DNA of 64,000 bases from Cupriavidus basilensis (GTDB lineage Bacteria; Pseudomonadota; Gammaproteobacteria; Burkholderiales; Burkholderiaceae). A program made the position numbers and the translations under genes. Positions 1 to 9,895 of this stretch are shown here, piece by piece. How positions within the stretch are numbered: position 1 is the first letter of the stretch; each line of letters opens with the position of its first letter. Under the pieces are notes generated by a model. It made no database searches, was not told where the DNA came from, and worked only from the letters and a program-made list of their open reading frames with translations. The stretch covers positions 2,976,001 through 3,040,000 of the forward strand of contig NZ_CP062803.1 of assembly GCF_008801925.2 (NCBI RefSeq), in the 5' to 3' direction.

Positions 1-126
1 CATCGCGCGTTGCTCCGCCACTGCCATGCCAGGCACGGCATGGCTGCCCAGCAGTTCGGCGGCTTCTTCCACCACCGGGTCAATGCGGCGGGCCTTCAGG
101 GCAGGCCCGCCCGCTCTATCACTCAT
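1..126 (-). CDS. recO: DNA repair protein RecO, N-terminal fragment (cut by window edge)
   Basis: The frame opens at an ATG at 126 that overlaps the era stop codon in an ATGAGTGA arrangement, and runs off the left edge after 42 codons. Only a basic, Ala-rich N-terminus is visible ([15 protein letters not shown]), with no diagnostic motif. The name rests on the conserved rnc-era-recO order in Proteobacteria. RecO works with RecR to load RecA on SSB-coated gaps. The overlap suggests translational coupling with era. The start is supported by the overlap; the identity is inferred from context. Confidence 0.6.
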   Translation of the reverse strand, partial: MSDRAGGPALKARRIDPVVEEAAELLGSHAVPGMAVAEQRAM

Positions 127-1054
127 AGCCGTAGGCGCGCAATCCAGCTTCGTTGTCGGCCCAGCCGCTCTTGACCTTGATGAACATCTCCAGGTAGACC
201 TTGCCGTCGAACAGCTTCTCCATGTCGATGCGGGCCTCCGTGGAAATGGTCTTGAGCTTGGCGCCCTTGTTGCCGATGATCATGGCCTTGTGCCCGTCGC
301 GCTCGACCAGGATGGTGGCAAAGATGCGCCGCAGCCGGCCTTCGGTCTCGAATTTCTCGATGATGACCGTGCTAGTGTAGGGCAACTCGTCACCGGTCCA
401 GCGGAAGACTTTCTCGCGGATGATCTCCGAGGCCATGAAGCGCTCGCTGCGATCGGTCATGGAGTCGGCGTCGTACATCGGCTCGCCTTCCGGCAAGTAA
501 GGCCGGATGATGGCGAGCAGGCGTTCGATGTGATCGTGCGTCTTGGCCGACATCGGCACCACTTCCGCGAACTGGAACTGGTGTCCCATCTTTTCCAGGA
601 AGGGCATCATCACCTCTGCCCGATCCGCGCCAAGGCGATCCAGCTTGTTGGTGACCAGCAGCACCGGCACTTTCTTGGGCAGCAGCGACAGCACCTTCTC
701 GTCGTCGGCGCCGTAGTAGCCGGCCTCGACCACGAACAGCACCAGGTCCACCGACGACAGGGTCGAGGTGACGGCACGGTTCAGCGAGCGGTTCAGCGCG
801 CTGGCATGGCGGGTCTGGAAACCCGGCGTATCGACGAAGACGAACTGGGCGTCCTCGGTGGTCTGGATGCCAACGATGCGGTGGCGCGTGGTCTGCGCCT
901 TGCGGGAGGTGATGCTGACCTTCTGGCCAACCAGCGCGTTCATCAGCGTGGACTTGCCGACGTTGGGACGCCCGACAATAGCCACGGTGCCGCAACGAAA
1001 GGCTGCGCCTGGGGTACCCGCGGCGTCTTGCTGCGGATTGGTAGATTCGGTCAT
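119..1054 (-). CDS. era: GTPase Era
   Basis: A 311-residue GTPase that binds the 3' end of 16S rRNA and acts in 30S maturation. G1 (GRPNVGKS, residues 28-35), G3 (DTPG, 75-78), G4 (NKLD, 136-139) and G5 (SAK, 169-171) are all present. The C-terminal KH domain is marked by GNKG at about 261-264. Length is normal for the family, with about 20 extra N-terminal residues before the G domain. The ATG at 1054 overlaps the rnc stop codon (ATGA), so rnc and era are probably co-translated; the same holds for era and recO downstream. Confidence 0.97.
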   Translation of the reverse strand: MTESTNPQQDAAGTPGAAFRCGTVAIVGRPNVGKSTLMNALVGQKVSITSRKAQTTRHRIVGIQTTEDAQFVFVDTPGFQTRHASALNRSLNRAVTSTLSSVDLVLFVVEAGYYGADDEKVLSLLPKKVPVLLVTNKLDRLGADRAEVMMPFLEKMGHQFQFAEVVPMSAKTHDHIERLLAIIRPYLPEGEPMYDADSMTDRSERFMASEIIREKVFRWTGDELPYTSTVIIEKFETEGRLRRIFATILVERDGHKAMIIGNKGAKLKTISTEARIDMEKLFDGKVYLEMFIKVKSGWADNEAGLRAYGYE

Positions 1055-1821
1055 TCCTTCAACCTGAGAGACAACTGGGGATCGGGCGGCACCGGCTGCT
1101 TGCGCGTCTTGCCGGTGCGCTCGGCCCGGCTGCGCTTGAGCAACTGGGGCACGAGCTTTTGCACCTCGTCGAGCGCCAGCTTGGCGGCGGCTTGCTCGGC
1201 GGCACGGCGCGACGCGCCAGTACCGAACACCCGCACTTCCAGTTTAGGCACGGTGCACTCGACTTCAAACTGCTGATTATGCGCGGCGCCATGGGTGGCG
1301 ATCACGTTATATTGCGGCAGGGCTATCTTGTGGCCTTGCAGGTACTCCTGCAACAGCGTCTTGGCATCCTTGCCCAGCGTGCGCGGATCCACCTGCTCGA
1401 GGATGGGGATGTAGAGCTTGCGGATCAGTGTGCGCGCACCTTCGAAGCCGGCATCGAGGAATACGGCGCCGACGATGGCTTCCAGCGCATCGGCAAGAAT
1501 CGAAGGGCGGCGGAAACCGCCGCTCTTCAGTTCGCCCTCACCCAGGCGCAGCGCCTCGGACAACTGCAGCATCTGGGCAATTTCATACAGCGCCTGCTGC
1601 TTGACCAGGTTGGCGCGCACGCGGGAGAGATCGCCTTCGTCGAGCTTGCTGAACATGCCGTACAGCATATCGGCCACGGCGCAGTTCAGCACCGAATCGC
1701 CCAGGAATTCCAGGCGCTCGTTGTGCAAGGCACTGTGGCTGCGGTGCGTCAGCGCCTGCTGCAGCAATTCTGGCTTGCTGAAGCGGTAGCCGAGGCGTTG
1801 CTGCAAGGCATCGAGGTTCAT
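1051..1821 (-). CDS. rnc: Ribonuclease III
   Basis: A 256-residue double-stranded RNA endonuclease that processes the rRNA precursor and some mRNAs. The catalytic signature [11 protein letters not shown] lies at residues 35-45 and the metal-binding acidic residues follow around 110-120 ([13 protein letters not shown]). A dsRBD follows at about 155-225. The C-terminal 30 residues are a basic, low-complexity tail beyond the usual domain. It starts at ATG 1821, one base from the end of the DUF4845 gene, so the lepA-lepB-DUF4845-rnc-era-recO genes probably form one transcript. Confidence 0.97.
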   Translation of the reverse strand: MNLDALQQRLGYRFSKPELLQQALTHRSHSALHNERLEFLGDSVLNCAVADMLYGMFSKLDEGDLSRVRANLVKQQALYEIAQMLQLSEALRLGEGELKSGGFRRPSILADALEAIVGAVFLDAGFEGARTLIRKLYIPILEQVDPRTLGKDAKTLLQEYLQGHKIALPQYNVIATHGAAHNQQFEVECTVPKLEVRVFGTGASRRAAEQAAAKLALDEVQKLVPQLLKRSRAERTGKTRKQPVPPDPQLSLRLKE

Positions 1822-1822
1822 G

Positions 1823-2308
1823 TCAGTACTGCGTTCCCGAATAGGTAATCATAAGGCTCAGAGGGCCGTATAACGGCACCTCGTTACGGTAGGAAAAACC
1901 CACCGAGCGGATCGTGCCATTGTCGTCCTCGTGAATGTCCAGATCGTCGCTGCGCACAGCGGTGATACGGTCAATCTGTGCTTGCTTGGCGAAATAATCG
2001 GCCACTTCGCGCTTGTTGGATGCCTGTTGCTTGGCATAACTGATGGCGCGCTTGACCGCAAAATACTCCAGCAAGCTTGGGATCGCCCTGACCGCCGGGA
2101 TCACGATGCCTCCGACGATCAAGATGACGATCAGCAAGCTGCCAAGGGAGAATCCGCGCACCTTGTACCGCCCCGCCAGACGCGCCCTCCCCCTCCTTGA
2201 ACCAACCTCCCGACGCGATTGATCCGATTGATCCGATTGTTCTGCTTGTTCTGCCAGTGCCGTTTGACCGGCCTGACGCTTCTGACCATTCTGACCCTGT
2301 TGACCCAT
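1823..2308 (-). CDS. DUF4845-type small membrane protein
   Basis: A 161-residue protein between lepB and rnc, the position in which DUF4845 proteins are regularly found in Betaproteobacteria and Gammaproteobacteria; function unknown. One membrane segment is visible at about residues 54-74 ([18 protein letters not shown]), followed by a soluble C-terminal domain ending with [11 protein letters not shown]. The first ~45 residues are unusual: rich in Gln and Ser and built from near-repeats ([16 protein letters not shown]). The ATG at 2308 has a GAGGG-type ribosome site about 8 bases upstream, so the extension is probably translated. Confidence 0.8.
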   Translation of the reverse strand: MGQQGQNGQKRQAGQTALAEQAEQSDQSDQSRREVGSRRGRARLAGRYKVRGFSLGSLLIVILIVGGIVIPAVRAIPSLLEYFAVKRAISYAKQQASNKREVADYFAKQAQIDRITAVRSDDLDIHEDDNGTIRSVGFSYRNEVPLYGPLSLMITYSGTQY

Positions 2309-2359
2309 GTTGCGCTTTCCCTCGCTTGACTGGAGTGATTTATTCGCGCCGCGGAAGGC

Positions 2360-3259
2360 TTACTTGAACGCCCCCACGCGTCCGATATTGCCGAGGTTCA
2401 TCCAGATCAGGAATGCCCGGCCGACAATATTCTGATCGGGCACGAAGCCCCAATAACGTGAATCCAGGCTGTTGTCGCGGTTGTCGCCCATCACAAAATA
2501 GTGACCTTGCGGCACCTTGCAAGTCAGCCCTTGCTGATTGTAAGTGCAGTTTTCGCGGAACGGAAAATCGGGGTCCGCGCCGGAGACAAACGGTGGCCGG
2601 TCGGTGTCGTTGAGAATACCGTGCTCCGGACCGTCGGGCAGCTTCTCGCGGAAGTGCTTCGAGTATGAAAGCCGTTCTTCATCCAGGTAATCGGGCAGCG
2701 GGCTGTAATCGGCGGCCTTGCCGTTGATGGTCAGGCGCTTGTTCTGGTAGCTCACCACATCGCCCGGTACGCCGATCACACGCTTGATGTAGTCGAGGGA
2801 CTGATCCTTCGGGTAGCGGAACACCATCACGTCGCCGCGCTTCGGGTCGCCGACCGAGAGGATCTTCTTGTTCACCACCGGCAGCCTGATGCCGTAGTCG
2901 TACTTGTTGACCAGGATGAAGTCGCCGATCAGCAGCGTCGGGATCATCGAGCCGGACGGGATCTTGAACGGCTCGACCACGAAGGAGCGCAGCACGAACA
3001 CGGCCAGTATCACCGGGAAGAAACTTGCGGAATACTCCAGCCACCAAGGCTGGCGCAGCTTTTCCTCGGCGAGGCGGCTACGCGAAGTGTCGATCTCGCC
3101 GACGCCGTAGCGTCCCTGGAGATCAGCTTTACGCGCATCGAACTCGGCCAGCGCGGACTGGGCGGAAAGCCGCCGCTGCTTCTCGAACACCAGTTTGTCG
3201 GCCACCCAGGCAATGCCCGTAATAACCACAAGCACAAAAAGGATCAGTGCAAAATTCAT
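2360..3259 (-). CDS. lepB: Signal peptidase I
   Basis: A 299-residue inner-membrane protease that removes signal peptides from exported proteins. An N-terminal membrane segment (residues 3-22), a basic cytoplasmic loop and a second segment (about 78-92) precede the catalytic domain. Ser104 in PSGSM is the nucleophile and Lys159 in YIKRVIG the general base; the box-E motif GDNRDNS is near residue 262. ATG 3259 (MNFALILF) is preferred over an upstream in-frame codon because it places the first membrane segment at the N-terminus. It sits just downstream of lepA. Confidence 0.96.
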   Translation of the reverse strand: MNFALILFVLVVITGIAWVADKLVFEKQRRLSAQSALAEFDARKADLQGRYGVGEIDTSRSRLAEEKLRQPWWLEYSASFFPVILAVFVLRSFVVEPFKIPSGSMIPTLLIGDFILVNKYDYGIRLPVVNKKILSVGDPKRGDVMVFRYPKDQSLDYIKRVIGVPGDVVSYQNKRLTINGKAADYSPLPDYLDEERLSYSKHFREKLPDGPEHGILNDTDRPPFVSGADPDFPFRENCTYNQQGLTCKVPQGHYFVMGDNRDNSLDSRYWGFVPDQNIVGRAFLIWMNLGNIGRVGAFK

Positions 3260-3346
3260 GTCGGCTAGATCGTCGTGTTGTTTTGATAGAGTCCGCGTCA
3301 ACCACTGCCAGGAGCCTGCCGGCAGTGCCGGCGCGGCCCAGCCGGC

Positions 3347-5140
3347 TTACTTGTCGCCCACCTGCAGGATCGCGAGGAAGGCCTCCTGGGGAATCTCGAC
3401 CGAACCCACTTGCTTCATGCGCTTCTTGCCTGCCTTTTGCTTCTCCAGCAGCTTCTTCTTGCGCGAGATATCGCCACCGTAGCACTTGGCAAGCACGTTC
3501 TTGCGCAGCGCCTTAACGTTCTCGCGCGCGATGATGTTGACGCCGATGGTGGCCTGGATGGCTACGTCGTACATCTGGCGCGGGATGATTTCGCGCATCT
3601 TGGATACGACTTCGCGGCCACGGTACTGCGAATTGGAGCGGTGCACGATCACGGACAAGGCATCGACCTTGTCGCCGTTGATCAGGATGTCCACCTTGAC
3701 CACGTCGGCGGCGCGATACTCCTTGAACTCGTAGTCCATCGAGGCGTAGCCGCGCGACACGGACTTCAGCCGGTCAAAGAAGTCCATGACGATTTCCGCC
3801 ATCGGAATCTCATAGGTAAGCTGCACCTGCTTGCCGTGATAGCTCATGTTGATCTGCGTGCCGCGCTTCTGCGTGCACAGCGTGATCACCGAGCCGACAT
3901 AGGCCTGCGGCATGTACAGGTTGACCGTGACAATGGGCTCGAGGATGTTCTCGATGCGGCTCGGGTCCGGCATCTTGGCCGGGTTCTCCACGATCAGCTT
4001 GGTCTTGTCGCGCATGTCGACCTCGTACACCACCGTCGGCGCGGTGGTGATGAGGTCCATGTCGAATTCGCGCTCCAGGCGCTCCTGCACGATCTCCATG
4101 TGCAGCAGGCCCAGGAAGCCGCAGCGGAAGCCGAAGCCCAGCGCCTGCGACACCTCGGGCTCGTACTGCAGCGATGCGTCGTTGAGCTTGAGCTTTTCCA
4201 GCGATTCGCGCAGCGCTTCGTACTGGTTGGCTTCCACCGGGTACAGGCCGGCGAACACCTGCGGCTTGACTTCCTTGAAACCGGGCAGCGGCTCGGCCGC
4301 CTTGCGCGCCATGGTGGTGATGGTGTCACCCACCTTGGCGGCCTTCAATTCCTTGATGCCGGCGATCACGAAGCCCACCTGCCCTGCCTGCAGCGATTCA
4401 CGCGGCAGCGACTTTGGCGAGAATACGCCGACCTGCTCGACCAGGTGCTGCGAGCCCGTGGCCATCAGCAGGACCTTGTCCTTGGGCTTGAGGGTGCCGT
4501 TGACCACGCGCACCAGCATCACCACACCCACGTAGTTATCGAACCACGAGTCGATGATCAGGGCCTGCAGCGGGGCCGCGGGGTCGCCCTTGGGCGGCGG
4601 CACGCGGGCGATCATCGCCTCGATGACGTCCTGCACGCCGAGGCCGGTCTTGGCCGAGCAAGGCGTGGCGTCATGCGCGTCGATGCCGATCACTTCCTCG
4701 ATCTCGCGGATCGCGTTTTCGGGATCGGCCGACGGCAGGTCGATCTTGTTCAATACCGGCACCACTTCCACGCCGAGCTCGATGGCGGTATAGCAGTTGG
4801 CGACGGTCTGCGCTTCCACGCCCTGCGATGCATCGACCACCAGCAACGCGCCCTCGCAGGCGGACAACGAGCGGCTCACTTCGTAGCTGAAGTCGACGTG
4901 CCCCGGGGTGTCGATGAGGTTGAGGTTGTAGATCTTGCCGTCACGCGCCTTGTAGCTCAGCGCGGCGGTCTGCGCCTTGATGGTGATGCCGCGCTCCTTC
5001 TCGATGTCCATCGAGTCAAGCACCTGCGCTTCCATCTCGCGATCGGACAGGCCTCCGCAGAGTTGGATGATGCGGTCGGCCAGGGTCGATTTACCGTGGT
5101 CGATGTGGGCGATGATCGAGAAATTGCGGATATGGTCCAT
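3347..5140 (-). CDS. lepA: Elongation factor 4 (LepA)
   Basis: A 597-residue translational GTPase that acts on ribosomes during initiation or back-translocation. The G1 motif AHIDHGKS is at residues 11-18, followed by the DTPGHVD motif and NKIDLPSAD. The C-terminal LepA-specific domain ends with [19 protein letters not shown]. Start ATG 5140 ([10 protein letters not shown]) matches the family's normal N-terminus; the frame extends 17 codons further upstream but without family similarity. It is the first gene of the lepA-lepB-rnc-era group. Confidence 0.97.
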   Translation of the reverse strand: MDHIRNFSIIAHIDHGKSTLADRIIQLCGGLSDREMEAQVLDSMDIEKERGITIKAQTAALSYKARDGKIYNLNLIDTPGHVDFSYEVSRSLSACEGALLVVDASQGVEAQTVANCYTAIELGVEVVPVLNKIDLPSADPENAIREIEEVIGIDAHDATPCSAKTGLGVQDVIEAMIARVPPPKGDPAAPLQALIIDSWFDNYVGVVMLVRVVNGTLKPKDKVLLMATGSQHLVEQVGVFSPKSLPRESLQAGQVGFVIAGIKELKAAKVGDTITTMARKAAEPLPGFKEVKPQVFAGLYPVEANQYEALRESLEKLKLNDASLQYEPEVSQALGFGFRCGFLGLLHMEIVQERLEREFDMDLITTAPTVVYEVDMRDKTKLIVENPAKMPDPSRIENILEPIVTVNLYMPQAYVGSVITLCTQKRGTQINMSYHGKQVQLTYEIPMAEIVMDFFDRLKSVSRGYASMDYEFKEYRAADVVKVDILINGDKVDALSVIVHRSNSQYRGREVVSKMREIIPRQMYDVAIQATIGVNIIARENVKALRKNVLAKCYGGDISRKKKLLEKQKAGKKRMKQVGSVEIPQEAFLAILQVGDK

Positions 5141-5380
5141 CTGATACTCAGGGGTGCGCCGTTTCAGGCCACGAAATGCCCGCGTGGGCACGCCGGGCGG
5201 CGCAGCAATTATGAACGGCCTAGAACTGGCGCCCTGCGGGGCGCACGCCGATCCCGGCCGCAGGTTGGTGACGCAGACTTTGCGCCAAAGTGCGATTTTA
5301 CCGTATTTTCAAGGACTTCCGTATCGCGAAATGGACCACGGCGCTAGCCCTGCAGCCAAACCAGGCTTCGCCGGGCGCAC

Positions 5381-5686
5381 TTATGCGCCATCTAACGCCC
5401 CATTGCCCACCTGTTCGCCCGCCCGCGGCCCCGCATGTGCGGCCAACCACGCCCTCACCCGCTTTTCGTCAAGAAAGTAATGGCACAGCTCCACGTCCGG
5501 CCCGACCGGGGAACCGGCCATCAGCACGGGCACCAGCTCGTCGAAACGCGCTATGGCCGCCGGATCGGCATCCACGTCCACCACGTGCAAGACAAAGGAA
5601 AAATCGCGCCGGAGCGGCTCCAGCGCGATTTTCATGTCCTCGCACAGATGGCAGTAGCGCCTGCCATACAGTGTGAGATGGGCCAC
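5381..5686 (-). CDS. Glutaredoxin-like thioredoxin-fold protein
   Basis: A 101-residue protein with the N-terminal strand LTLYGRRYCHLC, giving a CxxC redox motif at about residues 12-15, and a C-terminal segment typical of the DUF836/glutaredoxin-like family. It probably takes part in thiol-disulfide exchange in the cytosol; the substrate is unknown. The gene lies between mucD-type protease and lepA, all leftward, a neighbourhood often conserved in Betaproteobacteria. The cis-Pro segment (DELVPVLMAG) supports the thioredoxin fold. Confidence 0.85.
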   Translation of the reverse strand: MAHLTLYGRRYCHLCEDMKIALEPLRRDFSFVLHVVDVDADPAAIARFDELVPVLMAGSPVGPDVELCHYFLDEKRVRAWLAAHAGPRAGEQVGNGALDGA

Positions 5687-5700
5687 GATGGCGGCGCCGG

Positions 5701-7191
5701 TCAGCGCGAGGACATCGTGCCCGGCCGCAGGGTCAGCACCTGGGTGGCGTCCCCGCGGCGCACGAACACCGCTGCGATCTTGGCTTTGTCGAGTCCCTTG
5801 ACCAGCTCGTTGAACTGCTTGGGGCTGGTCACATCGCTGTCGCCCAGCCGCAGGATGATGTCGCCCGGGCGAATACCGGCGCGCATCGCCGGACCATCCG
5901 CCTGCTCGACCTCGACCCCCGACTTGATCTTGAGCTCCTTGAGCTTTGCGTCGGGAATCTCGTTGACGATCAAGCCAAGCGCATTGGGCTTGGCCGCCGG
6001 CGGAGTGCTATCGTCGCGCGAGCCATTGCCGCGGGTTTTCACCTTCGCATCCGCATCCAGCTCAGCCACTGTGATGGACACCTCGCGCGTTGCGCCCTTG
6101 CGCCAGAGCTGCAGCGGAACGCGCGTGCCCGGCTTGATGTCGCCAACCATGCGCGGCAGATCCGACGCCTTCTCGATGTCGCGGCCGTTGAACTTGAGGA
6201 TGATGTCACCAGCCTCGATCCCCGCCTTTTCGGCAGGGCCGCCGGGCTCGACGCTGCCGACCAGCGCGCCCCGGGCACGGCCCAGGCCGAGCGAATCGGC
6301 AACTTCCTTGGTCACATCACCGATGGCCACCGCGATGCGTCCGCGCGTGACCTTGCCGGTCGCCTTGAGCTGCTCGGTGACCCGCATGGCTTCGTCGATC
6401 GGGATGGCGAACGAGATACCCATATAGCCGCCGCTGCGGCTGTAGATCTGCGAGTTGATCCCGATCACCTCGCCACGCAGGTTGATCAGCGGGCCGCCAG
6501 AATTGCCGGGGTTGACCGCCACATCGGTCTGGATGAACGGCAGGTAGTCGCCGGTATCGCGCCCCTTGGCGGAGACAATGCCGGCAGTCACGGTGTTATC
6601 GAGGCCAAAGGGAGAACCAATGGCCAGCACCCATTCGCCAGCGCGGACCTTGTCCGAATCGCCGAGCGTCAGCTTTGGCAGGCCGGTCGCGTCGACCTTG
6701 AGCAAGGCGACATCGGTGCGCTTGTCCGAGCCGATCAGCTTGGCCTTGAATTCACGCTTGTCGGGCAGCGTGACGTAGATGGTTTCCGCATCGGCAACCA
6801 CGTGGGCATTGGTCATCACATAGCCATCCTGGCTGATGACAAAACCCGATCCCACGCCACGGCTCTGCTCCTCGCCTTGCGGTGGCTGCCCACGGCGCGG
6901 GGCACCCGGCGGCGTGGGGGCACCCGGCATGGGCACGCCAAAGAAACGGCGGAAGAACTCTGCCATTTCGTCATCTTCGGTCCCCCCCGGTGTGCCGCGT
7001 GCGCGCACGCGCTCGGTGGTGCGGATGTTCACGACAGCCGGTCCGGCCTTTTCCACCAGATCGGTGAAGTCGGGCAGGTTATAGGATGGCGCGGCGGCCT
7101 GCGCATGACTCAGCTCCGCGGCAAAAGGCGCGAAGGCGAGAATTGCAGCCATGAGCACGGTCCGAGCCAAGGCTGGAGATCTTGGTGACAT
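5701..7191 (-). CDS. mucD: Periplasmic serine protease of the Do family (MucD/DegQ type)
   Basis: A 496-residue trypsin-fold protease with a signal peptide at residues 1-30 (cut near SHAQA). The catalytic triad is His130 (TNAHVV), Asp160 (RTDVALL) and Ser231 (NPGNSGGPL). Two PDZ domains follow at about 280-370 and 400-490. It degrades misfolded envelope proteins. Its place directly downstream of rpoE-rseA-rseB is the algU-mucA-mucB-mucD layout of pseudomonads and the usual betaproteobacterial one, so it is likely part of the sigma-E regulon. DegP and DegQ cannot be told apart by motif alone. Confidence 0.95.
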   Translation of the reverse strand: MSPRSPALARTVLMAAILAFAPFAAELSHAQAAAPSYNLPDFTDLVEKAGPAVVNIRTTERVRARGTPGGTEDDEMAEFFRRFFGVPMPGAPTPPGAPRRGQPPQGEEQSRGVGSGFVISQDGYVMTNAHVVADAETIYVTLPDKREFKAKLIGSDKRTDVALLKVDATGLPKLTLGDSDKVRAGEWVLAIGSPFGLDNTVTAGIVSAKGRDTGDYLPFIQTDVAVNPGNSGGPLINLRGEVIGINSQIYSRSGGYMGISFAIPIDEAMRVTEQLKATGKVTRGRIAVAIGDVTKEVADSLGLGRARGALVGSVEPGGPAEKAGIEAGDIILKFNGRDIEKASDLPRMVGDIKPGTRVPLQLWRKGATREVSITVAELDADAKVKTRGNGSRDDSTPPAAKPNALGLIVNEIPDAKLKELKIKSGVEVEQADGPAMRAGIRPGDIILRLGDSDVTSPKQFNELVKGLDKAKIAAVFVRRGDATQVLTLRPGTMSSR

Positions 7192-7305
7192 CGTCGACTC
7201 CCGGGAAATCAGCGAAAAGAGGAATAAAGCACAGGCGCGGCAGGGTTGCCGATCGGCGGCGGCCCGCAGGCGGTGTTCACGCCTGCGGCAACGCCGCGAT
7301 CCGGC

Positions 7306-8388
7306 CTAGTGGGCCTTCGGTGGTTTGTATTCTACCGCCGAGGCAAACTGCCTCACTGTAGCCGGCGGGACTTCGCCCACCACGGTGATCCAGAAATCGG
7401 CTACGCGGCGTACCACGACCTGCGTGGCACCCAGTGAGGCGACACCTTCGCGACGCACGCGCTGCTCGGAAACCGGCTCGATAAACACCGATAGGCCGGT
7501 CAAGCCATCGCTGTAGACGACCTGGAGCACCTCGAAAACATTGCCACGCGGGTTGGCCTGCGGCGCGCGCAACTCTCCCAGCGGGCGGCGAACTTCGCGG
7601 ATCTTCAGGAACCCCTTGACCGGAACCGCGATGCTCCAGCCTTCATCGGCAATATTGGCCGGATGGTTGGTCACCTCATAGTGAGTCCAGGAGCCGGAGT
7701 TCTTGATGGCCGTGAGAATGCGCTGCTTTTCCGATGGCACGCCGATGTCGACTTGCGAGAAAGCAACCTGTTCCAGCACCTTGCCGGCCTCGCCCAGGGT
7801 CTGTGCACGCATCAGCAAGCCGGAATTCTTCTCCGCCCAAAGGCGCACGGCGTAGCGCGCCGCGTCATGCGGCTCGAGCGAAAAGACCTCGCACTCGACG
7901 CCAGCCACGCGCTCGCCCGGAAGCCTGCGCATGTCGTAGATATCGAGCACATCGCTCTTGTTGGTGGCCAGCAGCGCCGGGAAACGATCCTTGGCTTCCT
8001 GCTTCTCCACCACCACCAGCTTGGCCTCGGGAATCAGGCTGTGGACGATGTCGTTCTGGCGCAGCACCTCGCGCGGCTTGCCGTCAAGGGTCTCAAGCCG
8101 TTCATACTCGTTGTTGACGAGATCGCTGTAGTGCTGGATGCGCGATGCATGCATCACGCTGCCACGCTGATAAATCAGCGTACCGACATAATTCTCGCGC
8201 TGGGCCGCGCGATGGATCTTGTTGAGCCAGGCCGTTGCATCGCGACGGGCCAGCGTATTGTCCGGCGGCTGCGCAGTTGCCGCAGCCGCAGTCAGACACA
8301 AGGCCAGAAAAAAGGACCTGCGAAGGGCCCTAATTCTGTGTGCGCCCGCTACGTTGGCGGGCGACCATCCTTTATGCATGTCCGGCAT
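7306..8388 (-). CDS. rseB: Sigma-E factor regulatory protein RseB/MucB
   Basis: A 360-residue periplasmic protein with an N-terminal signal segment (residues 24-40, SFFLALCLTAAAATAQ). It matches the MucB/RseB family: an N-terminal lipid-sensing LolA-like domain (YVGTLIYQRGSVMHASRI) and a C-terminal domain that binds RseA. It shields RseA from proteolysis and so damps the envelope stress response. The start codon overlaps the rseA stop (TAATG), implying coupled translation. An internal ATG three codons downstream is an equally possible start. Confidence 0.93.
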   Translation of the reverse strand: MPDMHKGWSPANVAGAHRIRALRRSFFLALCLTAAAATAQPPDNTLARRDATAWLNKIHRAAQRENYVGTLIYQRGSVMHASRIQHYSDLVNNEYERLETLDGKPREVLRQNDIVHSLIPEAKLVVVEKQEAKDRFPALLATNKSDVLDIYDMRRLPGERVAGVECEVFSLEPHDAARYAVRLWAEKNSGLLMRAQTLGEAGKVLEQVAFSQVDIGVPSEKQRILTAIKNSGSWTHYEVTNHPANIADEGWSIAVPVKGFLKIREVRRPLGELRAPQANPRGNVFEVLQVVYSDGLTGLSVFIEPVSEQRVRREGVASLGATQVVVRRVADFWITVVGEVPPATVRQFASAVEYKPPKAH

Positions 8389-9017
8389 TATTCCTGCGAA
8401 TTGTCCTGAGAGAAGTTTGCGCTGTTAGCCACTTGGCGCATGGTCGGCACTACCGCATCGGTGGCAACCGAGACGCGGTGAGCGCGAAGATATTCATCCA
8501 GACGGGGATCGCGGATCATCTGCGCGTTGTCGGCGGAGACAGTCACGATGCCGCCAGCCTTGGGCGCTGCAGGTTGTTCGACACGCGCCACAACCGCATC
8601 CGGCGTGCCGAGGTCGGCGGCGCCGCGCATCTGCGGCACGGCCACCCAGCTGACGGCGGCCACTGCAGCGGCAATCGCAGTGCTCGGCATGACGCGCCGC
8701 ACCCACGACGGCTTGAACAGCAGGCGATGAGCCGACGACGCCTTGGCGACGGCGGGCACCAGCACATGCGGCTCACTGTCCAGACGAGCGGAAAACCGGG
8801 AAAGAAAGTCATCGGTCGAGCCGGCATGCGTCAGTTCTTCCGAACGCAGGGCATCGCCAATCAATTGATAAGAGGCCCAACTCGCCATGCCCGCCTCGCT
8901 TTTCGCGAGGTCCAGCACTGCGTTTACTTCGTGCGGCGCCAGCTCGCCATCCATCAGCACGGAGATTTGCTCCGCTGCTTCCACTTCATGAACCGACTGC
9001 TTATGAGCCTGACCCAT
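8388..9017 (-). CDS. rseA: Anti-sigma-E factor RseA/MucA
   Basis: A 209-residue bitopic membrane protein. The N-terminal cytoplasmic anti-sigma domain carries the typical QISVLMDGELAPHE start; a membrane segment is at about residues 107-125 (VMPSTAIAAAVAAVSWVAV), and the rest is periplasmic. It holds RpoE inactive until cleaved by DegS/RseP-type proteases. It lies between rpoE and rseB, with a TAATG overlap to rseB and about 150 bases to rpoE. Confidence 0.93.
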   Translation of the reverse strand: MGQAHKQSVHEVEAAEQISVLMDGELAPHEVNAVLDLAKSEAGMASWASYQLIGDALRSEELTHAGSTDDFLSRFSARLDSEPHVLVPAVAKASSAHRLLFKPSWVRRVMPSTAIAAAVAAVSWVAVPQMRGAADLGTPDAVVARVEQPAAPKAGGIVTVSADNAQMIRDPRLDEYLRAHRVSVATDAVVPTMRQVANSANFSQDNSQE

Positions 9018-9166
9018 TTCCCACCCCTAGAAAAACCATTGAACAACCGACAATCCCGTCTACTGCTTTGTCGTTTTTCGATGCAGGAATAGGCTGCAAC
9101 GCTGGCCGCACGACATTTTATTTACTGCTTACCACTAGACATCACCACCTGCTACATCATCACCTG

Positions 9167-9766
9167 CTACCACCGCTTGCCCTCTGCCGTTCCCAGCAAC
9201 GGGCGCAATTTATCGGCAATCGCCTCGCGCGCCCGGAAGATGCGCGACCGGACTGTGCCGATCGGGCAACCCATGGCTTCCGCGATCTCTTCATAACTGA
9301 GGCCCTCGATCTCGCGAAGGGTGATGGCGGTGCGCAACTCCTCGGGCAGGGCTTCCATCGCGCGGTTGACCGTCTCGGCCACCTGGCGGGTATGAAGCAT
9401 CGACTCCGGCGTATTGATATCTCTTAGTTGCTCACCGTCCGCAAAAGTTTCAGCCTCTTCGGCATCGATATCACTGGAGGCCTCCGGCCGGCGTCCCTGG
9501 GTCGCCAGGTAGTTCTTCGCCGTGTTCACCGCGATCCGGTACAACCAGGTGTAGAACGCCGACTCACCGCGAAATTGCGGCAATGCACGATACGCCTTGA
9601 TAAAGGCGTCTTGTGCTACATCTTCCACTTCCGCGGAATCCCGCACCAAACGCGAAATGAGCCTGATGATCTTGCGGTGGTATTTCACCACCAACAATTC
9701 AAAGGCCCGCTTATCGCCCTGCTGGACGCGTTCAACGAGGAGCTGATCGGCTTCGCGTTCGCTCAC
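9167..9766 (-). CDS. rpoE: ECF RNA polymerase sigma factor RpoE/AlgU
   Basis: A 199-residue ECF sigma factor. Sigma region 2 is seen in KYHRKIIRLISRLVRD and AEVEDVAQDAFIKAYRALPQF; region 4 with its helix-turn-helix is LSYEEIAEAMGCPIGTVRSR. The start is GTG at 9766 with an AGGTGA ribosome site about 7 bases upstream. It heads the rpoE-rseA-rseB-mucD operon controlling envelope stress genes. The 129 bases upstream of it probably contain its promoter, but I could not assign a confident sigma-E type site there. Confidence 0.97.
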   Translation of the reverse strand: MSEREADQLLVERVQQGDKRAFELLVVKYHRKIIRLISRLVRDSAEVEDVAQDAFIKAYRALPQFRGESAFYTWLYRIAVNTAKNYLATQGRRPEASSDIDAEEAETFADGEQLRDINTPESMLHTRQVAETVNRAMEALPEELRTAITLREIEGLSYEEIAEAMGCPIGTVRSRIFRAREAIADKLRPLLGTAEGKRW

Positions 9767-9895
9767 GAATATTTCACCTGCAGTGTATCTCTTGGTATCG
9801 TCTTCACGACAAACGTTGTATTTTACCTACGTTGCGGGCCGCACGGTCAGTGCGTTGCAACGCATATTGTGAAGAATGGTTGAAATAGCCGCGCA

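Noticed and set aside
3410..5347. A 645-codon open frame opposite lepA
   Set aside because: Antisense shadow of a GC-rich gene; no motif and no ribosome site.
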